From Bacteroidales bacterium UBA7258 (lineage in GTDB: Bacteria; Bacteroidota; Bacteroidia; Bacteroidales; UBA932), in assembly GCA_002472565.1 (NCBI GenBank), contig DKSK01000009.1:62001-126000 (forward strand): 64,000 bases of DNA, read 5' to 3'. Shown here piece by piece: positions 52,911 through 62,654 of the stretch. The notes under the pieces are model-generated. The model searched no databases. It was not told the origin of the DNA and saw nothing but the letters and a program-made list of their open reading frames with translations. The position numbers and the translations under genes were made by a program. The first letter of the stretch is position 1. Each line of letters opens with the position of its first letter.

Positions 52911-53279
52911 TCAATAATATATAGGTGTGTAGGCATTGGGGATATATCTCACTTGGGCCTTTCCTCCTTCGAAGATGACCGAAACCACGTCAAGCCAGGC
53001 GTCTGAATCTCCCTGAGGCTTCATCTCCAGATAACGCCTTGCCGCGGCCGCGATGTTATGCCGCTTCTTTCCCCTCACGTTCTCCTCCGGTTCCGCCGCC
53101 ACCGGCGCAGTCCGGCTTTTTACCTCTACGAAATGTATGCCGTCAGGTGCGAGGCTGATTATATCAACCTCATAGCGGGCGGCTCTCCAGTTCCTTTCGA
53201 GAATTGTATGTCCGAGGCTTTCAAGATAGATGCAAGCCTCGTCCTCTCCCATCTTTCCTATCTTTCCACTGCTGTCCAT
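52911..53279 (-). CDS. YraN/UPF0102 family nuclease-fold protein
   Basis: This is a 122-residue protein of the Holliday-junction-resolvase-like restriction-endonuclease fold. It begins with the family pattern KIGKMGEDEACIYLESLGHTIL, followed by RYEVDIISL (acidic metal site) and HFVEVKSRTA (Glu and Lys of the E-x-K motif). The biochemical role is not established. It starts next to the mutS2 stop; the sequence TAAGTGATG offers GTG at 53282 or ATG at 53279, and I took the ATG. Being packed between mutS2 and manC suggests a shared transcript. Confidence 0.9.
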   Translation of the reverse strand: MDSSGKIGKMGEDEACIYLESLGHTILERNWRAARYEVDIISLAPDGIHFVEVKSRTAPVAAEPEENVRGKKRHNIAAAARRYLEMKPQGDSDAWLDVVSVIFEGGKAQVRYIPNAYTPIYY

Positions 53280-53282
53280 CAC

Positions 53283-55814
53283 TTATCCGAAATTAACGAT
53301 GGTGATGCCCGTGCCTCCGTACTGGACTTGTTCGTCCTTGACGGAAACCACGCCGGGAGTGCCGCGAAGCATCTTCTGAATCTCCTCTCTCAGGGCTCCC
53401 GTCCCCTTACCATGCAAGATCCTGACCTCGCCGATCCCAAGCATTATGGCGTCATCGACATAATTCTTGACGATCTCAAGCGCATCGTTGACCCTCTGCC
53501 CCCTGACGTCAATCTCGGGCTTGAAGTTGAGCTTCCGTTCGCGGACCGAGGCATCTTCAATCACCCTCGGGGCCTTTGGAAGATCCTTCACTGCGGCCTT
53601 GTATTCGTTGGACGAGATCCTCTCCACCTTGTCCGCCGGGACCTTGGTGGTCATGTTGCCTACGACAATGGTGACAGCCTTGGAGGATACCCTGGAGACC
53701 TCTCCCACCATGCCGGTATCTTTCACTCTGACCTTCTCCCCGACAGAAATAGGCCCGTTACGGAAAGCCTCCATATTGTTTCTCTCGGCCCGTTCGGCCA
53801 GCATCTTAGCCCTTTCCTCCGGAGTGGCCCGCCTTTCTTTTCTCTCCTGCTCCCTCCTCTGCCTCTCGTCCAGCTGGCGGAGCTTCTTATCGATGTAGTC
53901 CTCCCGTTCCTGCTCGTCCTTTCGTTTCTTCTCCCCGAGGGCGCTTACAAAGCCCTGAAGCTCCTTTCGCGCGGCCTGGGTCTTTTCCTTCTCTGCCTGA
54001 GATTCGCGGATGGTGCGTATGGTATTCTCTACTTTCTTGTTGGCGCCTCTGACAATCTCCTCGGCCTCTTTCTTGGCCTGTCCCAGAATCTCCGCCCTGG
54101 TCTGCCTTATGTCCTCAAGCTCCTTCTGGTACTTTCCCGTGATGCTTTCGAGGGCCTTGTCCGTATTTCTTATCTTCTGGAGCTTCTCGTCAAGGGCGCG
54201 GCGGTTCCTGGCGATTTTCCTCAGATTCCTCTCCATCCCGACGTAGCCGTCACCGGCCCTCGACTCTGCATCCTTCACGAGTTCCTCCGGCAGACCCATC
54301 TTCCGGGCCAGCTCGAAGGCGAAGGAATTGCCTGGCAGACCCATCGTGAGCTTGAAAAGCGGGGCGATATTCGCCGCATCGAACTCCATGGCTCCGTTCG
54401 CCACTCCGCAGTCCTTGTCGGCGGCATATAGCTTGAGATTGGTATAATGCGTGGTGATGACTCCGTAGACTCCGCGCCTGTCGAATTCGCTCAATATCGC
54501 CTCGGCAATGGCGCCTCCGGCAGCCGGCTCTGTGCCGGAACCGAACTCGTCGATCAGCACCAGAGTCTTCGAGTCCGCCAGGGCCAGCATTGACTTCATG
54601 GCGAGAAGGAAGGAAGAATAGGTGCTCAGGTCGTTGTCGATGGACTGGCCGTCCCCAATGTCCACCATGATCCTGTCGAAAATCGTCAGCTCCGAGGTTT
54701 CCGAAGCCGGGATAAGCATCCCCCACTGGAACATGTACTGGAGCAGACCGGTGGTCTTCAGGCAGACAGACTTTCCTCCCGCGTTAGGCCCCGAAATCAG
54801 GAGAATGTGTTTGGAGGGCGTGAGGCTGAGGGTCAGCGGAACCACCTCCTTCCCCTCTTTGTGGAGGGCCTGTTCAAGGAGAGGATGTCTGGCCTTGCGT
54901 AAGTTGTGCTCCCCGTTCTGAGAAATGATAGGTTTCCCGGCCCTGAATTGGAGCGAGACCTGAGCCTTCGCCATAAGAAAGTCCATTTCTCCGATGAGCT
55001 TTGCATCTACCATCAGGTCAGGTATATATGGCCTGAGAAAATCGCTGAATACGGCCAGTATCCTCGCGATTTCCCTGGTCTCGGCGAAATGGAGCTCGCT
55101 GATTTCGTTTTCGAGTTCTACGACTTCGGCCGGCTCTATGAAGGTGGTTTTGCCGCTGGCGCTCTGGTCATATACAAAACCCTGGATCTTCCTCTTGTTC
55201 GAAGAAGGCACAGGGATTAGAATCTTCCCGTCGCGCATGACGGCTGAGATTCCGGAGTCCACTACACCCTCATCCTGGGCCTGACGCAGCACGGCGGCCA
55301 CCCTCTTCGAGATGGCTCCCTCCTTGTCCTTCAGGTCCTTGCGGATTTTAAGCAGATCGTCTGAAGCCGTGTCCTTGATATCCCCGAACTTGTCGAGTAT
55401 CTGGTCTATGCGGTCGTTCACGGCCTCGTAGTAGACAAGGCCGGAAGCAAGTTTCTTGAGATTCGGGTAGACGTTGTCCTTTATCCCGGTGAAGAAGGCG
55501 TTCAGCTTCCGCAGGGTGTCCAGCATGGTGCGGAGCTTTCCGAGGGAGAGGGTGTCTATGGCAGAGCCGGGATTCTGGAGAATCGAGAGAAAGCCCAGGC
55601 AGTCTATGAAGCCGTTGGAAGGAAACCGGTCCTCGAACATGGCCACGAGCCGCATCTCGTCCGTGAGCTCCAGCCTCTTTGAAATCTCCGCAGGGTCGGA
55701 AGAAAACGCCTCCTCCGCCGTCCTCTGGGCCGCATATTCAGTGCTGCATCGGTCCGAAATGGCCTTCCTTACCCTGTCAAAACCTAATTTCGCCTCTAAT
55801 CTTCCGTCAAACAT
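53283..55814 (-). CDS. mutS2: MutS2 family ATPase with C-terminal Smr domain
   Basis: This is a DNA-structure or ribosome-associated ATPase of the MutS2 type. It has the N-terminal core and lever regions (about 1-290) and the ATPase with LISGPNAGGKSVCLKT (Walker A) and LVLIDEFGSGTEP (Walker B). A long coiled coil rich in Lys/Glu/Arg follows (about 505-640), then the KOW-like part (GEKVRVKDTGMVGEVSR). The Smr domain at the end has EIDVRGQRVNDAL and ILHGKGTGALREEI. It has 843 aa from the chosen ATG at 55814, which lies 7 bp after the cdaA stop; the reading from 55853 would overlap cdaA. It lacks the MutS1 mismatch-recognition domain, so it is not a repair MutS. Confidence 0.95.
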   Translation of the reverse strand: MFDGRLEAKLGFDRVRKAISDRCSTEYAAQRTAEEAFSSDPAEISKRLELTDEMRLVAMFEDRFPSNGFIDCLGFLSILQNPGSAIDTLSLGKLRTMLDTLRKLNAFFTGIKDNVYPNLKKLASGLVYYEAVNDRIDQILDKFGDIKDTASDDLLKIRKDLKDKEGAISKRVAAVLRQAQDEGVVDSGISAVMRDGKILIPVPSSNKRKIQGFVYDQSASGKTTFIEPAEVVELENEISELHFAETREIARILAVFSDFLRPYIPDLMVDAKLIGEMDFLMAKAQVSLQFRAGKPIISQNGEHNLRKARHPLLEQALHKEGKEVVPLTLSLTPSKHILLISGPNAGGKSVCLKTTGLLQYMFQWGMLIPASETSELTIFDRIMVDIGDGQSIDNDLSTYSSFLLAMKSMLALADSKTLVLIDEFGSGTEPAAGGAIAEAILSEFDRRGVYGVITTHYTNLKLYAADKDCGVANGAMEFDAANIAPLFKLTMGLPGNSFAFELARKMGLPEELVKDAESRAGDGYVGMERNLRKIARNRRALDEKLQKIRNTDKALESITGKYQKELEDIRQTRAEILGQAKKEAEEIVRGANKKVENTIRTIRESQAEKEKTQAARKELQGFVSALGEKKRKDEQEREDYIDKKLRQLDERQRREQERKERRATPEERAKMLAERAERNNMEAFRNGPISVGEKVRVKDTGMVGEVSRVSSKAVTIVVGNMTTKVPADKVERISSNEYKAAVKDLPKAPRVIEDASVRERKLNFKPEIDVRGQRVNDALEIVKNYVDDAIMLGIGEVRILHGKGTGALREEIQKMLRGTPGVVSVKDEQVQYGGTGITIVNFG

Positions 55815-55821
55815 CGCCTGT

Positions 55822-56706
55822 TCAGTTTTTCTCGTCCTGTCCCTTGTTTCCATCTGTCTGCGGGCGGGCTTCCTGCCCCGAAGCTTCGGTCTGTGAAGTC
55901 TGTCTGTCCTGGGAAAGCGAGGCGCCCAGCAGCAGTTTCAGTTCGTTGATATTGTTTATCCTCGTCAGTATTCCGGCATGCACATAATGGATGCTCCCAG
56001 TCTGTTCGGAGACCACGATCACATCGGCATCGCTTACCTCCGTGATTCCTATGGCCGCCTTGTGCCTCATTCCGAAATTGGCCGGAATGTCCGTCCTCTC
56101 GGTTATGGGAAGGGTGCAGCGGGCTGCCACTATCCTGTCCTTGACCATGACGACGGCTCCGTCGTGGAGAGGAGAATTTTTAAAGAAGAGATTCATGATG
56201 AGCCTTCGGTTAATGTCGGCGTCGATCCTGTCACCGGTCTCTATGACATAGCCAAGGTCGGTGTGGTGCGGAATCACGATAAGGGCCCCGCATTTCTCCC
56301 CGGCCATGGACCTGCATGCTTCCGTAATCTCGTTGACCGACTCGTTGTTGAGGGACTTCTCTTCCTTGATCCCGAAGAGTTTTCTGACGAAGCCGATGCC
56401 CTTGGAGCTCGAGTCGTTGCCAATCTTCATGAGGAAGTGCCTTATTTCAGGCTGGAAAATCACTATCAGGGCTATGACGCCGACATCGATGAAGGTGCTG
56501 AAGAGGGCGGACATGAGTTTCATGTTCAGCGCCTCGACGACGACCATGATCACGTAGAAAAGGATGACGGCGATGAAGATGCCGAGGGCCTGGGAGTGGC
56601 GGATCCACCTGAAGACGAAATAGATTATCAGGGCGACCAGAAGGACGTCCAGCACATCTGTGATCGAGAGGTCCAGAAAACCGAAAATTTCAAGAGCCAA
56701 AGCCAT
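55822..56706 (-). CDS. cdaA: Diadenylate cyclase, CdaA type (c-di-AMP synthase)
   Basis: A membrane-bound enzyme that makes cyclic di-AMP from two ATP. Three N-terminal membrane helices (about residues 10-95) precede the DAC domain, with its SPLHDGAVVM (DGA) motif and MRHKAAIG, where the usual RHR motif reads RHK. An extended Gln/Ser-rich tail closes the protein. The length is 294 aa from the ATG at 56706. The longer reading to 56748 is rejected because it would include the promoter box. It heads the minus-strand unit cdaA-mutS2-yraN-manC. Confidence 0.93.
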   Translation of the reverse strand: MALALEIFGFLDLSITDVLDVLLVALIIYFVFRWIRHSQALGIFIAVILFYVIMVVVEALNMKLMSALFSTFIDVGVIALIVIFQPEIRHFLMKIGNDSSSKGIGFVRKLFGIKEEKSLNNESVNEITEACRSMAGEKCGALIVIPHHTDLGYVIETGDRIDADINRRLIMNLFFKNSPLHDGAVVMVKDRIVAARCTLPITERTDIPANFGMRHKAAIGITEVSDADVIVVSEQTGSIHYVHAGILTRINNINELKLLLGASLSQDRQTSQTEASGQEARPQTDGNKGQDEKN

Positions 56707-56725
56707 TATCCTGTTTTCTTCTTTA

Positions 56726-56733
56726 CAAAGATA
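56726..56733 (-). promoter_or_regulatory. -7 box (TATCTTTG) of cdaA
   Basis: There is an exact TAnnTTTG match on the minus strand, 20 bp before the chosen start. The -33 element is weak. Confidence 0.55.
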
Positions 56734-56810
56734 AGCAATCCGAGCCAATTTATCTATAAGTCTAAATGAGATTGAATTTTAAAAGGATTTAATTTTCTAA
56801 CAGAAAAAGA

Positions 56811-56840
56811 TTTGCATTAAAAATATTTTTACTAATTTCG
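56811..56840 (+). promoter_or_regulatory. Probable promoter (TTTG-N18-TAATTTCG) of the second SusC gene
   Basis: The -33 box is good and the -7 box has one mismatch, with spacing 18. It lies 68 bp before the ATG. No ECF-sigma/FecR gene is nearby, so another regulator must control this pair. Confidence 0.4.
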
Positions 56841-56907
56841 CATTTGCAAACATCCCATAACCACTACGAGGCTTCTACAGAGACCTACTTTAACATACCA
56901 AATACTT

Positions 56908-59900
56908 ATGCTTCACAGATCAACGCTTACTGCCTTAAGCTCGCTGGCATTGATTGCCGGTTTCAGCCTCGCGACGGGAGAATTCTCCGTGCAGGCGGCC
57001 GAAGCCCTCGAGCAACAGGCCCAGAAACAACTTGTCACAGGCACAGTTGTAGATTCTAACGGACAGCCAGTCGTCGGAGCCAATGTCTTCCAGCAAGGCA
57101 CTACTAACGGCGTCATGACAGATGCCAATGGGAACTTCTCTATCATGGTTACGGCAGGCTCAGTCATAGAAGTGTCCTTCATAGGATACAAGACTCAGAC
57201 CTTCACTGCAAACACTACCAACGTAAGAATTGTCCTTCAGGATGACGCCGAGTTCTTGAATGAGAGCGTGGTCGTCGGCTACGGCATCCAGAAGAAGGAG
57301 AACCTGACCGGCGCGGTTGCCTCCGTAGATGTCGGCAAGGCTCTCCAGGGCCGTCCTATCGCCGATGTCGGCCGCGGTCTCCAGGGGTCCACTCCAGGTC
57401 TTTCCGTCAGGGTGGGCACCGCCGAAGTCGGTTCCGACCCTATAATCAGAATCCGCGGGCAGGTCGGCTCTCTCAACGGTTCCGCCCAGCCGCTCATCCT
57501 CCTGGACAACGTAGAGATTCCTTCCCTCAACCTCGTCAATCCTGACGACGTGGAGAGTATCTCCGTCCTCAAGGATGCGGCCTCATCGTCGATCTACGGT
57601 GCCAAGGCGGCCTTCGGAGTAATCCTCATCACCACCAAGAAGGGATCTTCGGAATCGGACCATGTATCCGTATCCTATTCCGGCAACGTGGCCTTCGCCA
57701 ATATGGAGAAGAAGTACGAGATGGGTGACGTCGAGGCTCTCCACTACACCGTTGAGGCCGCCGAGCGTGTCGGTACCTACGATCCTGTAGGAGCCTTCTG
57801 GCTCGTCGACCGCGCGGCCTATAACGCAGCAGTCGCCTATAAGGAGAAATACGGTAACTCAACCCAGGATTCGCCTCTCACCTACGGGCGCGACTGGTAT
57901 GTGGACGGCTCCAACCACAAGATCGGTGTCCGCACCTATGACCCTTACCATTACCTCGTCCGCAAAAACGCCCCGTCCCAGTCCCACAATGTCTCCATCT
58001 CCGGAAACAGAGGTGCCACTGACTATAACATCAGCCTCGCCTACCTCAACCAGACGGGCATGAACAAGACTACGGACAACGACTATTACGAGCGCTACAA
58101 TGCCAATACGAGGGTCAGCACCCAGATCAACAAGTGGCTGAAAGTCCATAGCGGCATGATGTTCACCAAGTCTACGAAGGCCTGGCCTTTCGCCACCAAT
58201 TCGACCACGGCAGACGTCTGGTACTATGTTTACCGCTGGGGCCCTACTTATCCTCTCATCGATACGGACGAGAGCGGCAATGATGTCCGCACCGCGGCTT
58301 ACGAGTTCGGCGCCGCCAACAAGGCCGCTACGACCACGAAGTACACCAGCGTGAACGGAGGAGCGACCATTACTCCGCTTAAGAACTGGGACATCAACAT
58401 CGACTACACGTACGCCAACAACAATGTCCAGACCCGTCAGCCGGGCACTACTTTCACAGGCGGCGACACCTGGTCCTCGGCGGTCAATATGCTTGACTCC
58501 AATGGCGCCGTCTACGAGGTGCCGAACGAGTGGGCGGACTACAACAAGCTCGGCAACACCCTCGTAGCGAAGCAGCTCAAGAACTATACTTACCAGCCTA
58601 CTTCCTTCAACCGCATATATCAGGACAGCTACACTTCTCAGCGCCAGACCTGGAACATAACCTCGGACTACGCGCTCAATCTCTTCGGGGACCATCAATT
58701 CAACTTCCTGCTCGGATTCAACTCCGTATCCTATGACTATACCGGAGTCTGGGGTCAGAAGATGGATTTGATTGACATAAGCAACCCTCAGTTCGCCCTC
58801 GCGACCGGAACACAGACATCCGGAGGCAGCCAGTCATGGAGTTCGACCGCCGGCTTCTTCGGCAGAATCAATTACAATTATAAGGAGAAGTATCTCCTCG
58901 AGGCCAACCTCCGCTACGACGGCTCATCCAAATTCCCGACCGACATGCAGTGGAGATGGTTCCCGTCTGCATCTGCCGGATGGCGCGTCATGCAGGAGCC
59001 TTTCATGGCCTTCGCGAAGAATTATCTCACGGCCTGGAAGCTCCGCGCTTCCTGGGGCTCCATCGGAGACCAGTCAGTGCCTGGCTCCCTCTATATTCCT
59101 ACCATGGGCGCCACCTCTTCTAAAGGACAGTGGCTCCATGACGATATCCTCGACGTCTCCTTCTCGACCCCTGGCCTTGTCGCTTCCGACATCACCTGGC
59201 AGAAGATCGAGACACTCAACCTCGGTACCGACATGACCCTCTTTGGTCAGCTGGACCTCACCTTTGAGTGGTATCAGCGCACGACAAAGGACATGATCGT
59301 CCCTATGGAAGGCGTCGGCTACAACATCGGAGCCTCCGCTCCTTCAGGAAATTACGGTGAACTCCGCACCCGCGGCTGGGAACTCCAGGCAAGCTGGGGC
59401 CACAGATTCGAGAACGGTATCAATCTTCACCTCACCGGAAGCATCTCCGATGCGAAGACAAAGATCACCGAGTACGGTACTCAAGCAAACAGCATCACCG
59501 GCTGGTATAAGGGCAAGACCTACGGCGAGATCTGGGGCTACAAGGTTGACCGGCTCTTCCAGAACGATGATTTCGCCCGTGACGCTTCAGGCAAACTCAT
59601 AGTCCAGAAAGATGCCTATGGCCGTTATTATCAGTATGCCGAAGGAAAGAAATATGCGACCCAGGGCAAGATTACTTCCGGCAATCTCATCTCCGGTCCT
59701 GGCGACGTGAAGTTCAAGGACCTCAACAATGACGGCAAGATTGACAACGGCAAGCAGCTCGTAGATGATCATGGCGATCTGAGCGTAATCGGAAACACCA
59801 CCCCTCGCTATGAGTACAGCTTCCGCATCGATGCGGACTGGAAGGGCTTCGACCTTTCTGTCTTCCTCCAGGGTGTCGGAAAACGTGACATGTGGGGTTC

Positions 59901-60363
59901 TTCTTCAATGACCCTTCCTGGCTTCAACACTGCTGACGGAGCCATGGCCAAGGCCTTCACCGATGATTTCTGGTATGAGACCTACAATAGTGCAGGCGAG
60001 GTGATTGACGCCAATTATGACGCCAAGTACCCGAGGGCGGCCAACTGCGGCAACTCTAGTGTTTTCAACATGGTGGTCAACGACAGGTACCTGCTCAACA
60101 TGGCTTACCTCCGCATCAAGAATATCACCTTCGGCTACACGCTTCCTTCCAAGCTTACGCGCAAGGCCTATATCAGCAAGGCGCGCTTCTACGTCTCTCT
60201 CGAAAACTTCTTCACCTTCGACCATCTCCACGGACTTCCTGTAGATCCTGAGATTATCGCAGGCTACTCCTACCTGAACACTGACAATTACAACTCCGGC
60301 CGTGCGGGTGTCGGTTCTCCGGCATTCAAGACAGCTTCCTTCGGAGTACAGGTGACATTCTAA
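56908..60363 (+). CDS. SusC/RagA-type TonB-dependent receptor (no STN domain)
   Basis: This is an outer-membrane glycan importer of 1151 aa. The signal region is MLHRSTLTALSSLALIAGFS, cleaved near VQAAEA. The carboxypeptidase-regulatory-like domain spans about 43-115 (VTGTVVDSNGQPVVGANV). The plug spans about 120-240, with NESVVVGYGIQKKENLTGAV, IRIRGQVGSLNGSAQPLILLDN and IYGAKAAFGVILITTKKG. The barrel ends FGVQVTF. Unlike the first SusC here, it lacks an STN domain. SusD follows after 16 bp. No glycoside hydrolase lies in the same unit, so its ligand is not indicated by neighbours. Confidence 0.95.
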   Translation: MLHRSTLTALSSLALIAGFSLATGEFSVQAAEALEQQAQKQLVTGTVVDSNGQPVVGANVFQQGTTNGVMTDANGNFSIMVTAGSVIEVSFIGYKTQTFTANTTNVRIVLQDDAEFLNESVVVGYGIQKKENLTGAVASVDVGKALQGRPIADVGRGLQGSTPGLSVRVGTAEVGSDPIIRIRGQVGSLNGSAQPLILLDNVEIPSLNLVNPDDVESISVLKDAASSSIYGAKAAFGVILITTKKGSSESDHVSVSYSGNVAFANMEKKYEMGDVEALHYTVEAAERVGTYDPVGAFWLVDRAAYNAAVAYKEKYGNSTQDSPLTYGRDWYVDGSNHKIGVRTYDPYHYLVRKNAPSQSHNVSISGNRGATDYNISLAYLNQTGMNKTTDNDYYERYNANTRVSTQINKWLKVHSGMMFTKSTKAWPFATNSTTADVWYYVYRWGPTYPLIDTDESGNDVRTAAYEFGAANKAATTTKYTSVNGGATITPLKNWDINIDYTYANNNVQTRQPGTTFTGGDTWSSAVNMLDSNGAVYEVPNEWADYNKLGNTLVAKQLKNYTYQPTSFNRIYQDSYTSQRQTWNITSDYALNLFGDHQFNFLLGFNSVSYDYTGVWGQKMDLIDISNPQFALATGTQTSGGSQSWSSTAGFFGRINYNYKEKYLLEANLRYDGSSKFPTDMQWRWFPSASAGWRVMQEPFMAFAKNYLTAWKLRASWGSIGDQSVPGSLYIPTMGATSSKGQWLHDDILDVSFSTPGLVASDITWQKIETLNLGTDMTLFGQLDLTFEWYQRTTKDMIVPMEGVGYNIGASAPSGNYGELRTRGWELQASWGHRFENGINLHLTGSISDAKTKITEYGTQANSITGWYKGKTYGEIWGYKVDRLFQNDDFARDASGKLIVQKDAYGRYYQYAEGKKYATQGKITSGNLISGPGDVKFKDLNNDGKIDNGKQLVDDHGDLSVIGNTTPRYEYSFRIDADWKGFDLSVFLQGVGKRDMWGSSSMTLPGFNTADGAMAKAFTDDFWYETYNSAGEVIDANYDAKYPRAANCGNSSVFNMVVNDRYLLNMAYLRIKNITFGYTLPSKLTRKAYISKARFYVSLENFFTFDHLHGLPVDPEIIAGYSYLNTDNYNSGRAGVGSPAFKTASFGVQVTF

Positions 60364-60379
60364 CATAGGAGACTTTATC

Positions 60380-62443
60380 ATGAAACATTTCATAAGCATA
60401 ACACTTACCCTTGCGGCATGCATGCTGGCCACCGTCAGCTGCGATGATTTCCTTGACAGGGAATCAAAGACCACGATGAATGACAATAACTACTGGACGA
60501 ACGAGAACAACATCCGGCTCTTCGTCAACGGTACCTACGGCTCCTACTTCAACGGCTATTCCGACAACTGGAGCTCGGTCTACGCTCCGGGAGTATTCAA
60601 AGGAGAATACAGCGATGACCGCACCACATCGGGAGCCCAGCCTAACATCCTGCTTTCCGTTCCTAAGGACAACTGGTACAAAGCAGAGGATCCTAACAGA
60701 GGCTACTGGCTTGCCAGGCGTGGGGCCGGACCTTGGAATTTCGCATATATCCGCAAATGGAATCTCCTCCTCGAAAGGCTTGAGACGATGCACAATAGCA
60801 AAACCCTCAGCGACGAAGCCTATAAGCATTGGAGCGGCGTGGCCCGTTTCTTCAGGGGCTGGGAATACAGCCGCTTCGTAGAGTCTTTCGGCGATGTCCC
60901 TTATCAGGACCACACTATCAGCTCCGATGATTTCGATGCCCAATATGCTCCGCGCAACCCAAGGGCCGAGGTCATGACCCATGTCGAGGAAGACTTCCTC
61001 TATGCACTCCAGAATGTGCGAGACAACGATGGGAATGACTATGTCAACAAGGCCGTGGTCGGTACGATAGGAGCACGCTGCATGCTCTTCGAAGGTACAT
61101 GGTACATCTATCACAAGAATGACGAGGCCATGAAGACGAACACCGCCGCCGGCTTGGACATCGATGCGAAGGCCAAAGAGTTCCTCCAGGCCGCCGTCAC
61201 CCTGTCATCCTATGTGATGAACAATTATAAATTCACTTTCAACACGGATTTCCGCACCCTTTTCGGAAGCCTTTACACCAGGCCGGCAAGCGGAGAAATC
61301 ATCCTTTACAGGTCTTACCATAAGGATGTGAACTCTTCTTCTCAGCACTGCATCGCTTCCTACTCCAACGGTAACGAGAGCCAGGCCGCTTCCGGCAACC
61401 TGTCGACGATAGAGGCCTGGATTTGTAACGACGGCCAGCCGTACAACTCTTCCACAGTGGCTGACGCGAAGAGCTTCCGTCTCCAGGACATGGTGAAGAC
61501 CCGCGACCCTCGTTTCGAGGCTACTTTCTGGGATGAGCCTAAGAATAGTCAGACCGGTCTATATTGCGAGAAGTTCATCAACCGCGAGGGCGTTACCTAT
61601 TCGTACAACGGCGCGACAAGGCCTACATGGAGCGCATCCTGCACCAATGAGAACGGCTACCCTTGCGTGCGTTACTCCGAGACCGTCCTCAACTGGATCG
61701 AGGCAAAGGCCGAGCTTGCCGACAAGTTCGGCGGAGCAGCCATTACTCAGGATGACCTCGACAAGTCCATCAATGCAATCCGCAAGCGTCCTCTCGACGC
61801 CGTAGCCAAGGCCAAGGGTGTAAAGCAGACTGCTCCTCTTATGCTCGCAAGTCTTCCTGACGATCCTGCCCGAAACAGCGAGGCTCAGAAGAAGACTCTC
61901 GGCTACAAGACTCGCGGAGAGGTCCCTCAGCTCCTCTGGGAAATCCGCCGCGAGCGCCGTATGGAATTCTTCCTTGAGCAGCAGCGTCCTCTGGACATCC
62001 GCCGCTGGGGCCAGCTCGAGCTTATGCTCGGCGCCAACAACCCTGAGCTCCTGATCGGAGGCTGGACGGAACTTGACCTCGCCGCCACCCTTTCCGCCAC
62101 TCAGGCGGCCGATCTGGGACGCACTGAACAGAAGACCAATCTGAAGAAGACCCTAAACGACCAGGGCTTCAACCTCCTTACCAAGGCTAATATCGGCAAG
62201 GTGGCCGTGATTCCTATCGCTGGATACAATGCCGATGGAACCATCATCCTCGGTGACAAGATCACCTTCGACGGCACCAACTTCGACAAGATGCGCGGCT
62301 TCTATGTTCCGGTCAACATCAAGGACAGGTCGGAACAGGATGTCGACGTGCGCAACTATCTTGAGCCGATCTGCACCGATATCATCAACCAGTACGCTTC
62401 TAAGCAGTACGTCATAGTGCAGAATCCTGGCTGGGAGCAGTAA
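60380..62443 (+). CDS. SusD/RagB-family surface lipoprotein
   Basis: This is the partner of the SusC just upstream. The lipoprotein signal is MLATVSC (Cys21) followed by DDFLDRES, an acidic stretch typical of surface export. Family patterns are HWSGVARFFRGWEYSRFVES, VRYSETVLNWIEAKAEL and LLWEIRRERRMEFFLEQQRP near the C-terminus. At 687 aa it is clearly longer than the first SusD (540 aa), so it likely binds a different or larger ligand. A strong terminator follows 45 bp after the stop. Confidence 0.94.
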   Translation: MKHFISITLTLAACMLATVSCDDFLDRESKTTMNDNNYWTNENNIRLFVNGTYGSYFNGYSDNWSSVYAPGVFKGEYSDDRTTSGAQPNILLSVPKDNWYKAEDPNRGYWLARRGAGPWNFAYIRKWNLLLERLETMHNSKTLSDEAYKHWSGVARFFRGWEYSRFVESFGDVPYQDHTISSDDFDAQYAPRNPRAEVMTHVEEDFLYALQNVRDNDGNDYVNKAVVGTIGARCMLFEGTWYIYHKNDEAMKTNTAAGLDIDAKAKEFLQAAVTLSSYVMNNYKFTFNTDFRTLFGSLYTRPASGEIILYRSYHKDVNSSSQHCIASYSNGNESQAASGNLSTIEAWICNDGQPYNSSTVADAKSFRLQDMVKTRDPRFEATFWDEPKNSQTGLYCEKFINREGVTYSYNGATRPTWSASCTNENGYPCVRYSETVLNWIEAKAELADKFGGAAITQDDLDKSINAIRKRPLDAVAKAKGVKQTAPLMLASLPDDPARNSEAQKKTLGYKTRGEVPQLLWEIRRERRMEFFLEQQRPLDIRRWGQLELMLGANNPELLIGGWTELDLAATLSATQAADLGRTEQKTNLKKTLNDQGFNLLTKANIGKVAVIPIAGYNADGTIILGDKITFDGTNFDKMRGFYVPVNIKDRSEQDVDVRNYLEPICTDIINQYASKQYVIVQNPGWEQ

Positions 62444-62488
62444 ACTCACCTCGAGGCAGGTCCCTAAGCCTGCTCCCTGACGCTCTGG

Positions 62489-62522
62489 GGCGCCGGACGG
62501 ATTATCCGCCCGGCGCCTTTTT
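62489..62522 (+). terminator. Strong intrinsic terminator after the SusC/SusD pair
   Basis: GGCGCCGG (62489-62496) pairs with CCGGCGCC (62510-62517); an inner CGGAT/ATCCG extends the stem, and TTTTT follows. It separates the utilisation genes from the ribosomal operon. Confidence 0.88.
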
Positions 62523-62563
62523 CGCTCATCCACGGCCTTGGTGATGAAATATTCACGTAAATT

Positions 62564-62594
62564 TTTGATTCTTCGTGAAATAGTCGTATCTTTG
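62564..62594 (+). promoter_or_regulatory. Consensus promoter (TTTG-N19-TATCTTTG) of the ribosomal operon
   Basis: Both boxes match the Bacteroides consensus exactly. The predicted start is near 62601, next to a small hairpin (CCGCA 62599-62603 with TGCGG 62611-62615). The leader is about 54 bases. Confidence 0.85.
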
Positions 62595-62654
62595 CAGTCC
62601 GCAAATTTTATGCGGAACTTTTAAACAATTTATCAACAATTAATTACGTATCCA

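Noticed and set aside
53058..54431. Open frame of 457 codons on the plus strand
   Set aside because: It is antisense to mutS2 and yraN, Leu/Ser/Pro-rich without motifs; the sense genes are certain.
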